Source: Phragmites australis
Taxonomy: Eukaryota; Streptophyta; Magnoliopsida; Poales; Poaceae
Length of the DNA: 64,000 nt
NCBI RefSeq assembly: GCF_958298935.1
Contig: NC_084927.1
Coordinates: 26,734,001 to 26,798,000 of the forward strand
Direction: 5' to 3'
Shown here: positions 33,960 to 47,260 of the stretch, piece after piece
Layout of the letters: each line of letters begins with the position of its first letter
Position numbering within the stretch: the stretch's first letter is position 1
Notes under the pieces: generated by a model
Database searches by the model: none
Told to the model about the DNA's origin: nothing
What the model saw: only the letters and a program-made list of their open reading frames with translations
Position numbers and translations under genes: made by a program

Positions 33960-34261
33960 GAAAATTATCAATGTGAAGTGCAGCACCACCCACCTGAATT
34001 GTCACTACTCACTGCTGACACCTTAATAGCCTTTCATCTTTTTTCTGGATTATAGACTTCTTTTTTTCTTTTTCTCGCAAGCAAACACAATACATCAAAA
34101 TGGCTGCAGCACCTACATTGATAGAAAACTGTACCTTTCTTTTTGTTCTTTTCCTCATTAGAAGCACTCTGTTAAGATGGCCCTGCATGGATGGGAGCAT
34201 CAACAGAAGCAATGCTATGTTAAGGTTGTATCCATCCAATAGATAAAACAGAATTGGACTT

Positions 34262-36157
34262 CTATTTTTCTGCGGAAGGAGAATCTCGATCCTTCTGACA
34301 GCTAGGGCAAAGGCTATCCAGACTAAATGTCTCTTCATACTCATTGTCTATACATCTCCCACATTGCAAACATCTCTGGATGCATACAAGACATCCTCTG
34401 CAAATACCAGATCTGCTGACATTGCATCCCTCTGATGGGCAATCATAAACAAGTTTGTAGTTCGGACAAAGCGGGCACCTCTCAATATCAAGAGCATATT
34501 CATCATGAAGATCTGGTAAGAAACAATCAGGAGCATATCCACCACGAAGATCTGGTAAAAAACAATCAGCATGTAGGATCCGTGGCTCCTGTTTGTGCAA
34601 TGCCTGCCCCTTGTCTATTTTCAACAAGGACAATAACTCTTCATATTGCGCTTTCGATGCAGTGAAGAGATCTGCAACTCTGAGTTTCTTAATACCAATA
34701 TTTGCTTCCATATTAAATGACCTCAGATTGTCAACAAGACCTTGGTGAGTTAACAGCAGAGAGCCAAAAATGCCCAACTGTACAAAAAAAGGTGAGTCAG
34801 AACAGAAAATAAACAAGCAACAATTTGGTAAACTGAGAATTGTGAGTTGTCTCTAAAACTGGTAGCATAGGTTTTTTCACACTGTTCAACTGCTATTACA
34901 AGAAATTCAAAAAAATTCACACCACATAAAAATTCATGTTGAAAACTACTAATTACTAATTAGGCCAACTTTTTATTCTGCTGCAAAAACATACAATATA
35001 CAAAGTTTCTTGTGCTCACTACTACCACCGTTCTTGCAGAGCATGTAGGTTGTTTCATCTAAGTAGTTTTGACTCTGATGTTGTGGTCTAGCAAACATAT
35101 GGACAAGCAGATAAAATGGGATGGCAAATTGGCAATACAACAACTGGATTGATGGGAATATGATAAGATACAAACTGCATTTGTATAGCACGGGATATAT
35201 CATAAATAAAATCGCTTCTAGGTACAGCTACAAAACTTGAAGCAGCTGGATTATTTAGATATGTTTGCAAGAGGATCACACCATGCTAACCTTTGTTAAC
35301 TGCATATTACTTTGCAAAACAGCTTTCAACCCCTGATCTGTGATTTTGTTGCAGCGCACAAGACTTAGACACTGCAAAGCACCCGGGGACTTTTGTGTCA
35401 GGCGTAAAAGATCAGCATCAGATATCTTCTCACCCAAGTGTGAGTCAATATGAATGCATTTCCACAAGAAGGGTTCATTACGAACAGCTGAACGTAATGA
35501 CTTGCACACCATCTCAACAGAGAGGATGTCACGCATGCCAAGATAGCTGAGAGCAAACATCATCCCATCATGTGCATCACCTCCCTCCCGGGCAGGAGTA
35601 GCATCAACTGTATCACGGCATGCCAAAGCAGCATTGTGAGAGCTAGATAAGCCCTCCATGAACTCACTAGGTTGTAAGCAGGATGCACTAGGAGGCAGCC
35701 ATGAAAACCGGTCGGCGCCTCCACCAGAGAGGCCTCCAGAACCAAAGGGGGTGTCAAAAACACCCAAATAGCCACCAATCCATGGCTCCGGAGCAAGCAC
35801 GAAAGCCTGATTCAAGTAATAACTCAGGTCGGCAAAGAAAGCATCATCACCGCCACTTCCGAAACACCCAGTACCGGACATGACTGTAAGGTCCCCAATG
35901 CAGCTGGCAATTGCCGCAGTGAACGTGGTCTCCAGGTTCATCCCGAAGGGGTCTGTCGGTAAGAGATCCACAGGGTCGGACTCCTGCTCCTCATCCTCCT
36001 CCAGCTCCAGCTCCAGCTCCAAGTCATCCCACCACAGCGAATTCACGCCACAGGATGACAGCGGGGAGGCCTCCTCCGACCGGCACCCGCACCCAAGCAT
36101 CATGCCGGCACAGTCATCGCTCAAAAGTAACGAGCGTGAAGAGCAATTCAGTGCCAT
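34262..36157 (-). CDS. F-box protein, SKIP14-like
   Basis: This is an SCF ubiquitin-ligase substrate adaptor; SKIP14 of Arabidopsis binds the SKP1-like protein ASK. There are two exons on the minus strand, 36157-35291 (289 codons) and 34777-34262 (171 codons plus stop), with GT-AG borders and phase 0, giving 460 residues. The start MALNCSSRS matches the family; an ATG seven codons upstream (36178) is in frame. An acidic ELELELEEDEE tract lies near residue 50, DLLPTDPFGM near 65, the F-box (MMFALSYLGMRDILSVEMVC) at about 199-238, and then leucine-rich-repeat-like sequence (CLSLVRCNKITDQGL). The C-terminus is Cys-rich (CPLC, CPSEGC, CRGC, CLQCGRC, CPSC) and probably binds zinc. A 39-nt coding duplication lies in exon 2. 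The gene appears intact. Confidence 0.93.
34492..34569 (-). repeat. 39-nt in-frame tandem duplication in the SKIP14-like exon 2
   Basis: Units 34492-34530 and 34531-34569 are about 85-90% identical. They encode DCFLPDLHDEYAL and DCFLPDLRGGYAP, giving 13 extra residues just before the Cys-rich region. The frame is preserved. The first Cys of each unit may matter for the metal-binding region, but that is speculation. Confidence 0.9.
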
Positions 36158-39100
36158 AGCCTCCAAGCTCCCCTGCACTACTTTTTTTTTGGTTTTATCT
36201 ACAGAGGACGATAGAACAAGCGGCCCTAGATCTCCTCAAGAGAACCCTCTATTCCTGGTCCGGGCCAATCAAAAAACAATCCCTATGACCAAAAACTTCA
36301 CCGAGCAATCTCGATCATGGATCCCAATCCAATCCAGTAGCAGAGAAACCAGGGCTCCCAAAAATAATCCAAATCTCCCCTCTCCCAATCCACCCCCGAA
36401 TCTAAACCCCCGCCATCACCAAGGTCGCAAAACCTTGATAACCACGCCCAAATCGCCAGAAACAGTCGCGCCAAAAAGAATCCCCCAGATCCCCAACACA
36501 ACCAGCAACAGTGGGAAACCGGTGCGAGGCTTCTCGAGCGGGTGGTGGCGATTGGCGACCCGGCCGCGGCAGATGCGGAGCTCCGAATGCGGCGGTGGGA
36601 GGGCGCGGGTGCTGGGATTGGAGTGGGCGCGGCGGAGACTCTACAGGGGGGGAGGCTAAGAGGAGGTCGGGTGTGGCGTGGGGGTTCCGCAAAAATCTCG
36701 AAGCCTCCTTCCTTCTCCTTCCGTCCCCCTTGGCCTTCCGCGAGGGGAGGGGAGCGGAGGTAGAGGAGGGGAGGGGAGGAGGGGTGGGGTGGGGAAGGGA
36801 CGAGAGGGCGTGGTGGCCTGCTCTTGTGGGGACCAGGGCAGAGCGGCTGCGCCAACGCACGGGAATTTTTTTATACACTCACGCTCACACCTCTTACGTG
36901 GGTGAATTTTATCATACATCTAAATTAAATAAGAGATCTAATTTTATATAATACAATTATACGATTTAATCACTTAATATATTATTTCTTTTACGATTAA
37001 ATCTTAAAAAATCGAGTGCCGAGTACTCGAACCTATTCCGAAGAAGGATCTGATTTTTCTACTTGCATAATCATCTTTTAGTTATGTTCTGATGGGATTT
37101 TCTCCCGTGCGTGCAGGGGATTTTCGGAAGATGTCCGCCCACATGGCCATGCCTATCCGTCCCACAGCGCCATTGGTTGGGGTGTGGTTGAGCACGGGTT
37201 AAGAGGGTTGGATTGGTGCTAGTTTTGGTATTTGGAAACTTGATGGGCTTGGTTTCACATATGTGTAGACGGGAAGCTAAACAGGAGCTTGAATTGACGA
37301 AATCCCTTGTGAAAACGCTGCTCCTAGATTCATGACGATTATAGATGCCACGGAAGAGCCTGAATCCAAAAGCCAACCTGCTCTGAAAAATCTTTCTAAT
37401 CTACATACTATAAAACTAATAACAAACCACGTCACGTATATGAACTGTTTGGTAATATAAAAATGCAAATATGTCCTTTTAATTAAGTACACGAAAATGT
37501 AATCCTAGATTTATTCATTTTCTTGCAAGATTGAATGGAGTAATCCGAAAGAAATCATACCTTTTATTTCTAAGGTTAGGCATTTTGTGCCAGCTTGGTT
37601 CTACTTTGAGATTCGATCGAACTTAGAGCCCCAGGTGAGTGACGACACAATAAAGAGGTAGAAAGGTACTGTGAAATATGGATGATGGATAGGACGAGCA
37701 ACTAGGTCAAAAGTTAGAGATGATTAGGATGGCGCTTGCACCGAAAGTGGCATTGCCATCAAGCAAGTCTACATCGTAAATCGCAAATCTTACTCTAGAC
37801 ATAGTAGCATATGCAATTGTCGGGAGAGACAACAATAATGTAGGTGATGACATATGGTGAAAAAATTGCAGTAAGCCCGACGCATTGGGGAAGAAGAGGG
37901 GAACAAAGGCTAGTGTTACATCAACGGTCTTAGTGATATTTATTGGGGACAAAGTTACTTTAAGGGAAAAGGCATGTTACTCGTCAAAAGCCGCTAAAAT
38001 GCCATTGACTGTCTCTTCTCAAATTTGTGTGTTTTCATAAATGTCATGGGTTTCTCCGCAAAAGTACCATCCATTTTCCCCTTCTCAGCACCTCACTTTC
38101 ACACTCATATAGCCAGAGGGACCGAGCCTTGACCTGGAGGCCGATACTGACACTTGGTAACACATGTAACACATGCTAACACATGGGTTTGCACACGCCA
38201 AACGTCCAAACCAAAACGATGGATTATGTGACAACAGAGAGATAGCGAGTTCACAGCCTGAAGGTGCTCACATTCATGGTTGTGTCGCATGGATAGAGCG
38301 GGGGAGAGGTTGCTGCACCTTACGTGTGTATTGCACCGGCCACATGTGGTGCCACCGCGGCCGCTTCGTGACAGGGGTGTGACGCCTGACTGCCTGAGTG
38401 AGCGGGGGGCTGGATCGCGCCCGAGCGTCCCAAGCCTTCGGATATAGCATGGCTCACCGGTGATGTGGTGGACCGGTTTGACAGAGGCTTCCCAGCAATT
38501 TCAATTCCGTTTTACAATTTTTTTCGTTCACGAGCGAAAAAAGATTGTAATTTGCAAAATTTAGCTGAAATTTTGGTCATTTTTTATACTCTGATATGTG
38601 TATCTTGTATGTCAGCAAAAGTAATTTTTGGAATTAGATATTTGGCTCGCTTTTGAAATTCGTGAAATTTCGTTGAAATTTCATCTAAATTTTAATCTCT
38701 GAACTTTACCGTGTCTTGTTCCTCTTTGATGGCTCAGCTTTGGTTTTAGGACAAAATCGATTGGTATGGGCTAAATACGCGTACTGATCAGAACGGATAT
38801 TCTCTCTTGGTTCATCTCGAGAGACATATTTCGCAGATAGCTAACTCTAACTACCACCAGCTTAGAGCTGCACCCGGTGAGCTTTCAGGTAGATTAGGTA
38901 CTGCTTGGTTGGTTTGCTGTTGTGTGATGTGACACTATCCTTGGGGAAGAAGTAGAACGCGGGATTTTGTTTTCGGGCTCGGTTGCACCGGTCTGTCCCG
39001 AGAAGGGAAAAGGTAGCAAGATCTTCTCGCTGGGTGCACGACGAACCCCAACCGCCCGCCGGATTCCTGAGGCGCGGACACGACGACGTCTCGCGCGAGT

Positions 39101-41025
39101 CAAATTTGCCACGGATTCCTTCTCGGCGAAGTACTGCTCCCACGGCTCGCAGGGACGGGTAAAAAGGGCGTGGTGGCTTGTGGTCTCTGTAAGCGCTACC
39201 GCTACGCAAGCACAGACGCCCGCGGCTTGGCCGGCACGAAACACGGTGGCTTTCGGTCGCAGGGGTTTCAGGCTTCGCGCGCCGCCGACCCGCGCTGGTG
39301 GGACCGTGAGAGGAGCAGGCGGGCAGAAAGCCGCGTCGTCTTGGCTAGCGATGGCGATTTTCGCCGTGAAGACGGGACTCATCCCGAATGGCGGGGATGG
39401 GACAGTTTTTTCTCCGCGGAGCTTATGAAGGCGGCGTCTAGAGTTTAGGTCGGGTAAGACCGGGGTTAGTTTTTCCCCCGTGGGGCTTCATAGGCCCTGA
39501 AGTTTTAAGATCGGTGAGGTGAGTCTCTTCATCAATTTGTCAGCACCGCGGGGTTGCTGGTGCTCGCTCGGTTGGGGGGAGGGGGCTGCTCTACTTTATG
39601 TTCAGATCTTGGGCAATATTTCTCCTACTGTCTTATTGACCGTGACTCTCTGTCCTCATTCACGCTCTAGTTCGGTGATGACGATGCTGACACGGATACG
39701 GTTATCACACCGCTCCTCTACAACCCGCACACCACATGCCCCGACAGAGCTCAGGGATCCCTTTTTTTTTCCCGATCTTTGCCTCCATCTCTAGTCTTGG
39801 CTGTGGGTGGGGAGCTGTATCATGAGATTGTTCGTCAGCTGAAGTGTCATGTCGTTGCTGTAGGCTGCTCGCTTTATTCATCTATGGTATCTCCTTTTGG
39901 CTCAGGCAAAGCGCAAGGGTAGTCTAATTTGCGTGCTACGCTCTCCCATGGCCGGGAACTCAAGACGATTAGTATTTTCAGTTGTCACAGTATTCTTTAT
40001 TCCTGGATCGGCGTCTTATGCGTCTGCATAGGGAATTGCTACCAAGTTGCGTGTTGGTGTTGCAACTTTGAGACAAGTATCTGGCTACAAGAAACATGTG
40101 AAAATCTTTGGTGTAAACGTACAACTAATAAATGTCGTTCATCTAATACCTACTCGAAGGCTATAGTTGATCCCATCATCACATCAATGAAGAAGTTATT
40201 TTATGATATTTCATAGGCACAGGGCTTCTGCAAACCAGCCACTCCAGTGGTGGGATATTGGAATTAACCGTAGCATTCGAACGTAGATCGGACATATATT
40301 GTTTATTGGTTACACATTTATACCTATTTAGCAGTTTGCACTACATATTTCACCCAGAAACGTAGGGCAACAAAATATCCGTGAAGAAGTAAAAGCGATC
40401 TGACACGATACTTGTTTGCAACGGAGTATGCGTTGGAAATCTAACCCATCTTTATATCTTTGGGATATAAGATCAAATGTGACAATTTAATTGTTGCAGA
40501 GTGCGGATACCTCTACGCTATATTCATTCGAAAATGAGAAAAAGAAAACGAACACATACGCACGCTACGGTCAATTGGTTTTTTTATTCTATGTTCGATT
40601 GTTCGTGTTACCTAACGTTCACCATTTTTTCCTCGTACCAAACACAACACCAAAGAAGAAAGAACCTAAAAGCGGTGCTTGGTGGCTAATGACACATGTA
40701 AATTAAGACGGGCCTATTCTCAGAGCCCAGGGTCGGGTTGCTCTGTTGTCACTTGTAAATTAAGCCGGGCCTACACTCATCAGAGCAAGAGGACCATCCG
40801 CGCCACGGAAAAACACCATATATTTCTAAAGTGAATTTTAAAATGGTGAATCTCATATAAATGAAAAATTATCTTATATACTCATTATTTAATATGTATA
40901 ATTAGCGTTGGGCGGATCATATTCACCGTTTTTAAATCCACATTGGGAATAAGTGATTGCCATTTAGACGGTGTTGTAAGAGGATGCGTCTGTATCAGCG
41001 TTGCATAGAATATTTTTCGAGCTCG
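36158..41025. other. SKIP14 promoter side, then gene-free intergenic DNA
   Basis: 36158-36890 is GC-rich and should be the leader and promoter of the minus-strand SKIP14-like gene, with many compositional open frames. From 36900 to 41025 no gene is recognised. A second GC-rich patch at about 38960-39440 has open frames of about 150 codons on both strands without known domains. The remainder is unassigned and may be decayed transposon sequence. Confidence 0.45.
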
Positions 41026-41030
41026 GTTAC

Positions 41031-44000
41031 TGTCACGTCCCGAAATCCATAATTGTGTGTTTTAATTCTAAAACATGCAATTTCAGCTTCATGTTCCAGT
41101 TTGGGTCACTGGAGCACTTCACTTTGAGTCAATGAGGTGGGAGAAGGAAAAACTAAGAGAAATAAAGGAGCTGGAAGCAAGTCTGGACTTTCCTCTAGGT
41201 AAATGAGGCCCACTTGGGTGGAAAATATCTCTCTATAAGTGGGCAACAGCTCTCTCTCCCCTCAAACTTGCCCATACGTACTCCTCACCCACTCCACCAT
41301 ATAAGGCTTTTTGAGGAAGCAAGTTGGAGTTGGCTGTCTCTCTCACTCTCTCTCTTAGGCTCCCTTTTTCCCCTTTGGATCCCTACCTCTGGGAGCAAGA
41401 TCAAGGTACGTATGTGGTACTCACGAGACCACCAGCTCAAGGACTACTCGTCCATCCAATTCATTTTCAGTTTCCCCGAAGGAATTCGAGCTGGTTCTGA
41501 ACTTGTTTGGTGTTCTTTGGGAGAAGCAAGGAAGCAGCAGTTTTTCCTCTCTTCTCCAAGCCATTTTCCGTCGTTTCCTCCTTCAACTGGCGGTCACCAA
41601 CCTCAGCAAAGGACCTTGGGTGAGTCTGCTAGGCTCCCATGGCAAGTATGCTCATTTTGGTTGGATAGATCTTGAATCTGGAACTAGAGTTGCAAAGTTC
41701 TTAAAGTTCTGCAGTCTGGGAACAAATGAGGATTTATGTGGATTTGAGTTAGGAATCATGTTGCTAGACGGTTGAGCAAAATCTAGACCCTGTACATCCT
41801 TCTAGGCATTTTTACTTTTGATTTAGAGAGACTCCCAGGTTAGTTTAGCTCAGTTTTTCCCTTCGTAATGGCTGCTGTTCTAGAGGTACGCGAGGCTGAT
41901 TTTACTGTAGCGCCGAGTACTGTTCACCCGAGCACCCGGTACTGTTCACCGAGCGCCGGATACTGTTCACCGAGCACCCCCTGATACTGTTCACCGAGCA
42001 CCCCGAGGACCCCCGGTACTGTTCACCCGAGCACCCCTGTACTGTCCACCCCGAGCACCCGAGCACGGTCGATCCCGAGGACCCCTGGGTACTGTTCACC
42101 CGAGCACCCCGGGTTCTGTTCACCCGAGCACCACGGGTACCGTTCACCCCGAGCACCCCCGGGTACCGTTCACCCCGAGCACCCCCGGGTACTGTTCACC
42201 CCGAGCGCCCCCGGGTACTGTTTATCCCGGGTACCCACGAGTACTGTTCATCCCGGGCACCCCGAGCACGGTTTATCAGGTTTTCCTGATAGCTGATAGC
42301 TTGTAAAATTCGTAGTTAATTCGTAGGAACTCCAAATTTTTTTAGACCACTTGGAAAATTCTGGTTTGGACAGTACGATCTTGGAATAATGTTGTCATGT
42401 ATTGTGGAGCATATTTTTCTTACATGGTCGCATTTCATACATGCTCATTACATTGCACGCGTTGCTCTCTGTAGTGAACGACGATCCGTCGGTCCCGGAG
42501 GCCGTGGGCGATCGTGAGACGTCCCACCTTTCTGATCCAGGGCAGCAAGGCAAGCATCGTTCATATTGCACCGTGTCTACTTGAAAATTTAATATGTTAT
42601 CTACGCTTATGTATACATTGCATGTGTCGGGTACTGAGTTGGGTAGAACATATGCCGATGCATTATCCCATTTCGGTCACGTGTCATGTGTTGTTCCTAG
42701 GAACCTAGTGGTGTCATCGAGGTCTAATTTTAGTTCGCTATGCTTAGTGGTACTTAGGCTTTCCGGTAGAAGTCGACGACGGCGTCCACCGTTGTCGCGA
42801 GCCTAGGACTTATTACTTGTTCACACTTATGGTTGTGTTGATGATGAGTCGGTTTGGTGAGTGGTGAGTTGAGACGAGGTGTGGGCGGTGTTAGGGGTGT
42901 CATCTGCTCACGAGGAGTCCTCAGGCAGTTCGGGAAGGGAACCCGGACACCGTAGACCGCTTGCACCGGTTAAGCACCGATCATCGGTGTAGTCGGCTTT
43001 AGCACATACCTTACTCACCACATGCTGATATAATGGTAGGCGAGCCGATTACCTTCGCAGACGTGGTCATGTGGGCCTCGTCATAGACGGTGTGAGTCCG
43101 GTTTGAGTCCGGGCTTTTAGCGGTATTAGTTTGCTCGGGGAGTAGTTCTAATACCGCCGTGCCGAGCTATGGTTGATCCACATGGTTGGGCCTGGTTGGG
43201 AAAGGTTGTCACGGGTACCCCCTTGTGCGCATCTTAGCGGGTGGCACAAGCCGTATGGTCCCTGTGTCGTGTGGGTCCAGGAGTATCCCCCTGCAGGGTG
43301 TATAATCAGTTCGAGCTGCCGCGCTCTCGGTCATGAGCATCGCTATCGCTTATCTCCACCGAGCGACCATATTTTGGTCGTAGAGTTTCGATGTGGGTTG
43401 TGGCATGGTTGGATTGGGGTGGTTTGGTCGGTATGTGGTTGGTGGTTTGGTGGGAATGGTTTGCTTTTATACACTTGTTGTTATATATCTGTTTGGATCA
43501 GTTGGTTGGCAGGGTTTGAGTCGGTGGTTGGTTAAGTCAGTTGCTTACACTTAGAGTCTAGGTTGCTTACCGCTTAATGAACTTAAACATGTCTTAATCC
43601 TTGCTACAGCTTTAAATGCATGATCCTTGGAGTCGAGAATATATATACTCATACTGTGTAAGTCTTGCTAGTACCTTCGTACTAAGGGTGCTGCCTTTAA
43701 GTTGCTTTCAGGTTCGCAGGTTGGCGAGAAAGAGGCTGTGTTCGGCTACTTTGTGCCTGCCGATCAGGGTGGCGGGCAGGAGTAGCACCTTCTACTCCGA
43801 ACTCCGGCGCTTTTGGTATGGAGCCTAAGGGCATACGGCTCCATACTCTTTTGTTGTATAGGTTTTTCTTCCGCTGCATAGTTGTTGTTGTTCCTCTTTT
43901 GTTGTAAATTGTGGAAGCAGTTGCTTGTTTAATAATGGTAATCCAGTTTAATTATTTGCTCTCTATTAAACTGTGTTGTGATATTTGAGTTGGAAGGCAT

Positions 44001-44132
44001 GTGTTCCGATCCTGGGCACAAAACACGTGCCGGGACTACCGGAATGGTATTCTGGTTAATCGTCGAGGTTGTGATTATGAATAATGATCCTCCTGATGAT
44101 TAATTAGAATACTATTTGGACGGTTCCTCACA
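41031..44132. mobile_element. Solo LTR of an LTR retrotransposon (3.1 kb)
   Basis: The unit begins TGTCACGTCCCGAAATCC and ends GGACGGTTCCTCACA, with canonical TG...CA termini. It is flanked by an identical 5-bp direct repeat GTTAC at 41026-41030 and 44133-44137. No second LTR, primer-binding site or coding domain is inside, so this is most simply a solo LTR left by unequal recombination. It includes a 13-copy GC-rich minisatellite. The family cannot be named; a Gypsy origin is likely from the length. Confidence 0.88.
41917..42277. repeat. GC-rich minisatellite inside the solo LTR
   Basis: Thirteen imperfect units of about 21-32 bp follow the consensus GGTACTGTTCACCCCGAGCA followed by CCCC. 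Variation is mainly in the C-run length and C/T changes. It gives a repetitive minus-strand open frame (GARVNSTQG-like) that is not a gene. Confidence 0.9.
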
Positions 44133-44137
44133 GTTAC

Positions 44138-44485
44138 CCTATCCATTTATGGTGTGTTTAGTTCCCTGGGCGAGATTTTGTAGAGTTGTATCGTATAAAC
44201 AGGCTGAGTGGAGTCATATTTATTGAAAAAAGATTGTTTGGTTGATTGTATCTGTTTGGACAGATTGAACTGAGTTTCTATTTGATTAATTGAATCTGAT
44301 GTCACATGAGCGGATGTAAGAGTTGAGATTGTGATTGGTTATTCGTATGAAGATGATTTTATAACACTAATAAGTAGGTCTGTCTACATAAACAGATACA
44401 GAGACTATATCTATCGGGCTAGACTGTGGGCGCTCGCAGGCTAGGATGAGACCATATATTTGTACTCATCAAGCGAGACTGCAAC
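44138..44485. other. Gap between two LTR insertions
   Basis: About 350 bp of AT-rich DNA with no gene. It begins GTGTGTTTAGTTCCCTGGGC (44153), a GTGTTTGGTTCC-like motif common at the ends of grass DNA transposons, but no partner end was found. Confidence 0.35.
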
Positions 44486-45073
44486 TATAACATCATGAGT
44501 TTTAAGCATATTAATGAATTGCAAATTTCACTCTAACTTAAAACTTCTTAGGATTAATTAGGCTAACTAAAGTTAAGAGAATATGTATATGAATGTATCT
44601 ATACCAGTATATATATATTCATATGTAATAAATGTATCAAGTTGACTAAGTATTCCAAAATATACTAGAGTCATTTCCAAAATAGTATTTGCATTGAATT
44701 GATTTATGTATGTTGGTTTGAGGTTTTTATGGTTCTTATGTGGAGATTTGAAATTGAATGTCTCTCATTTTCAAATCTACTCATACTCTTCATTCGGCTC
44801 AAATCAAATTGGATTAAAATCCTCCCCCAAAAATAAAGATCCAAGTCCAAATCAAAGTTTAAATATGTTCAATTGAGTTGATTTTAATCCAAAGTCAAAA
44901 TCCAAATTCAAATCTTCCATTTGAATTTAATCTCAAAACCCTGCTCTCTTTCCTTTCCTTTTTCCTTTTCTTTTTACCCCGGGCCGAAATCCCCTCCCAT
45001 CTCTTGTTCAGCCCACGTGCAACTAAGCCCGACCTCCCTTCCTTCTCCCCTCACTTCTCCCTGGAGCAACCCG
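44486..45073. mobile_element. Left part of an old LTR, split by a copia element
   Basis: It begins TATAACATCATGAGTTTTAAGC, aligning with the second copy at 47261 (CGTAACACCCTGAATTTTAGC). Both derive from a TGTAACACC-type LTR start. Homology between the two runs on through CTAAGTATTCCAAA and GAATGTCTCTCA for several hundred bp. The 5 bp before it (GCAAC) match the 5 bp after 55661 (GCATC) at four positions, suggesting that 44486-45073 plus 53395-55661 are one LTR insertion. Confidence 0.65.
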
Positions 45074-47260
45074 GTGAAAATACATCTAGGCCCCCTAATA
45101 GATTTTTGTGGTTGAATGACAAAACAATTAAAGGACTAATAAGTTTGTTGAACTTGGGTATGTTTTTACTTGTAAATGACAAAGTCAAGCTCATGTCATA
45201 TAAAGTATGTAAAGGTAAAGAAATGACAAGCAAATATTAAAAAAGGCAATATAGACAATGATGCAAGTGCAATTGTATGGTCGTATTGTTTGTTTTCTTG
45301 CATAATCAAAGGAAAATTGAAAGTGCATAAAGATTGATCAAGAGTGCAACACTAAGAAGAAAGATGATCAGGGGTTTAGTATTTCAAAAGATTTACAAAT
45401 CAAGGAAGATTTAGTTGAGAGCTTGTTTGGTCATAAAATTGGTATCTTGATCAAGAGAGAAGATAAGTGATCAAAAGCTTAGTTGATCAAGAAGAGTTTA
45501 TATGGAATCATGCTTGGTCACAACATTAATATGAAGAAACATATTGAAATGAAGATTAATTTGAATAAATAGAATACATGAGTTCATATTAATGATGAAG
45601 AGATATGTGATTAAGAGCAATGGCAATTCAAAGGGAATTACAATGATAAGTTGCTTGGTCATATGGATGGTATTCTTAATTAAGAAAGAAACAAGTTGAT
45701 CAAGAATTCTTAAACAATTCAGGAAAAGTCAACATAGAAGCTTGTTTGATCATAAAATTGGTATAAAAGTAAATATTCAAGCAATGATCATGTTATTGAA
45801 GAAATAGAATTCAATGAATGCATATTGTTGATGTGAGGCAATATGTGACTCAAGATGGAAAGATGGTGAAGGGGTGGTAAATGGCTTGGCTATGAAGGAC
45901 CATGCGAGTGGAGAAGGAAAAGCAAAGAGCTTGGCACCGAGTGACCCATGTGATGGAGAAGGAGCAAGTATTGGCCTAATGCCGAGGGACCGATCAAGGC
46001 CATAAGCAGTCATATATTGTCAAACATCAAATTATTGTTGAATCATAAGATTTAAGGTGACTTGAGGATGTCAAGTTGATTCTTGACCATATGTATTTAA
46101 GAATCCCAAGTCACAAGCTTAAGGAGGATATGCTCAAGAAAAAGAGACAAGAAAAGGTTGCACCCTCATGAAGTGAAATTAAAAAGAAGTGGTAAATTGA
46201 ATTTGACCAAGCTCAAGAGGTTAAAATAGATTTCATATTTGACCTTGAGTATAGGTATGACGCTCTATCAAGAGGGATGCGACATAGAATAGTTTGATAA
46301 GTTTTGGTGCTCAAACTAACCAAACACAATTGCTAACTTAAGAGAAACACATGTCACAACACTTGAATCTGGTGGTCTTGGAGATTGTTTTTGGTTGGAA
46401 TGGATAGCTCTCCAAATAAGCTTTTCGTAGAGTCTAAGATCATTAAAATCGGAGTTTGTAGCAAAAAGGTATGACGTTTTCACTACGATAACCTGTGCTG
46501 TTTTGTTAAGATGCGGAGTGTCTGTACTTTTTTGTATGTAGTTCTTATTTTTGTGGAGTGTCCGCACCTTTTTGTTTATAGTCCATATTTTTGCGGAGGG
46601 TCCGTAAATTCCAGGTCTAACGACTAATTTTTTGAAACAACGGCTAGTTGTGTTAAAGTCCGGAGTGTCCGTAAATTTTTGCAGAGACTCCGTACCTTTC
46701 TGACTGCAACGACTAGTTCTTATGTGTGGGGTATTTATACCCCCTCCCTTTTATTTGGAGGTGGTGCTAATGCTAGTGCTGGTATTTCTCACGTCCACAA
46801 CTAAGGTAAAGTCTTGTAAAGCTCTTTTCAACCCCTCTTGTGAGGTGTGTGCGTGATTTGTAAGAAATCCTAAAAGTTGAATTGAGAGATTAAGATTTGA
46901 GCGCACAAGAGAGAACAATCCATCATTGAGCACTTGTGAGTTTCATCAAGCAATTCATGAAGCATTTGTTACTTTTGGAGGTGGAGCCTGCTCGACGGTT
47001 AGGCATCGCCCAACGAGCTCTCGTGCTTGTGGTGAGCTACGGAAAAGTTTGTTAAGGTCCATCTCACCTCCGCAAGGGAAGAGATCAAACTAGTGGATCG
47101 AAAAAAGCAGTTGAAAGAGACCTAGCTCCTTAAAGCTTCTTCAACGAAGACGTAGGATTCACGGTGGTGAATCCTAATTTCGGGAAACAAATTTTTGTGT
47201 CTTCACTTTGATTTGTTTACTTTGAGTTCTTGCTTTGATTTGTGCTTTCCACTAGATCTA
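45074..47260 (+). mobile_element. Sirevirus-like Ty1/copia LTR region
   Basis: It starts TGAAAATACATCTAGGCCCC, then TTTTTGTGGTTGAATGACAA, the recognisable beginning of grass Sirevirus LTRs (TG start, TCTAGGCCCC, then a TGAATGACAA block). It ends with TCTTCACTTTGATTTG-like sequence typical of the same LTRs. No protein is encoded. It is interrupted at 47261 by a second copy of the TGTAACACC-type LTR, and the gag region follows that insertion. Confidence 0.6.

Noticed and set aside
36298..36951. Frames of 146-185 codons opposite and upstream of SKIP14
   Set aside because: These are compositional frames in the leader/promoter of the SKIP14-like gene.
38894..39428. Frames of about 150-160 codons on both strands
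   Set aside because: Open simultaneously on both strands in a GC-rich patch; Arg/Ala-rich with no domain.
41917..42277. Minisatellite considered as a CRISPR array
   Set aside because: Units are contiguous and imperfect with no unique spacers, and the organism is a plant.
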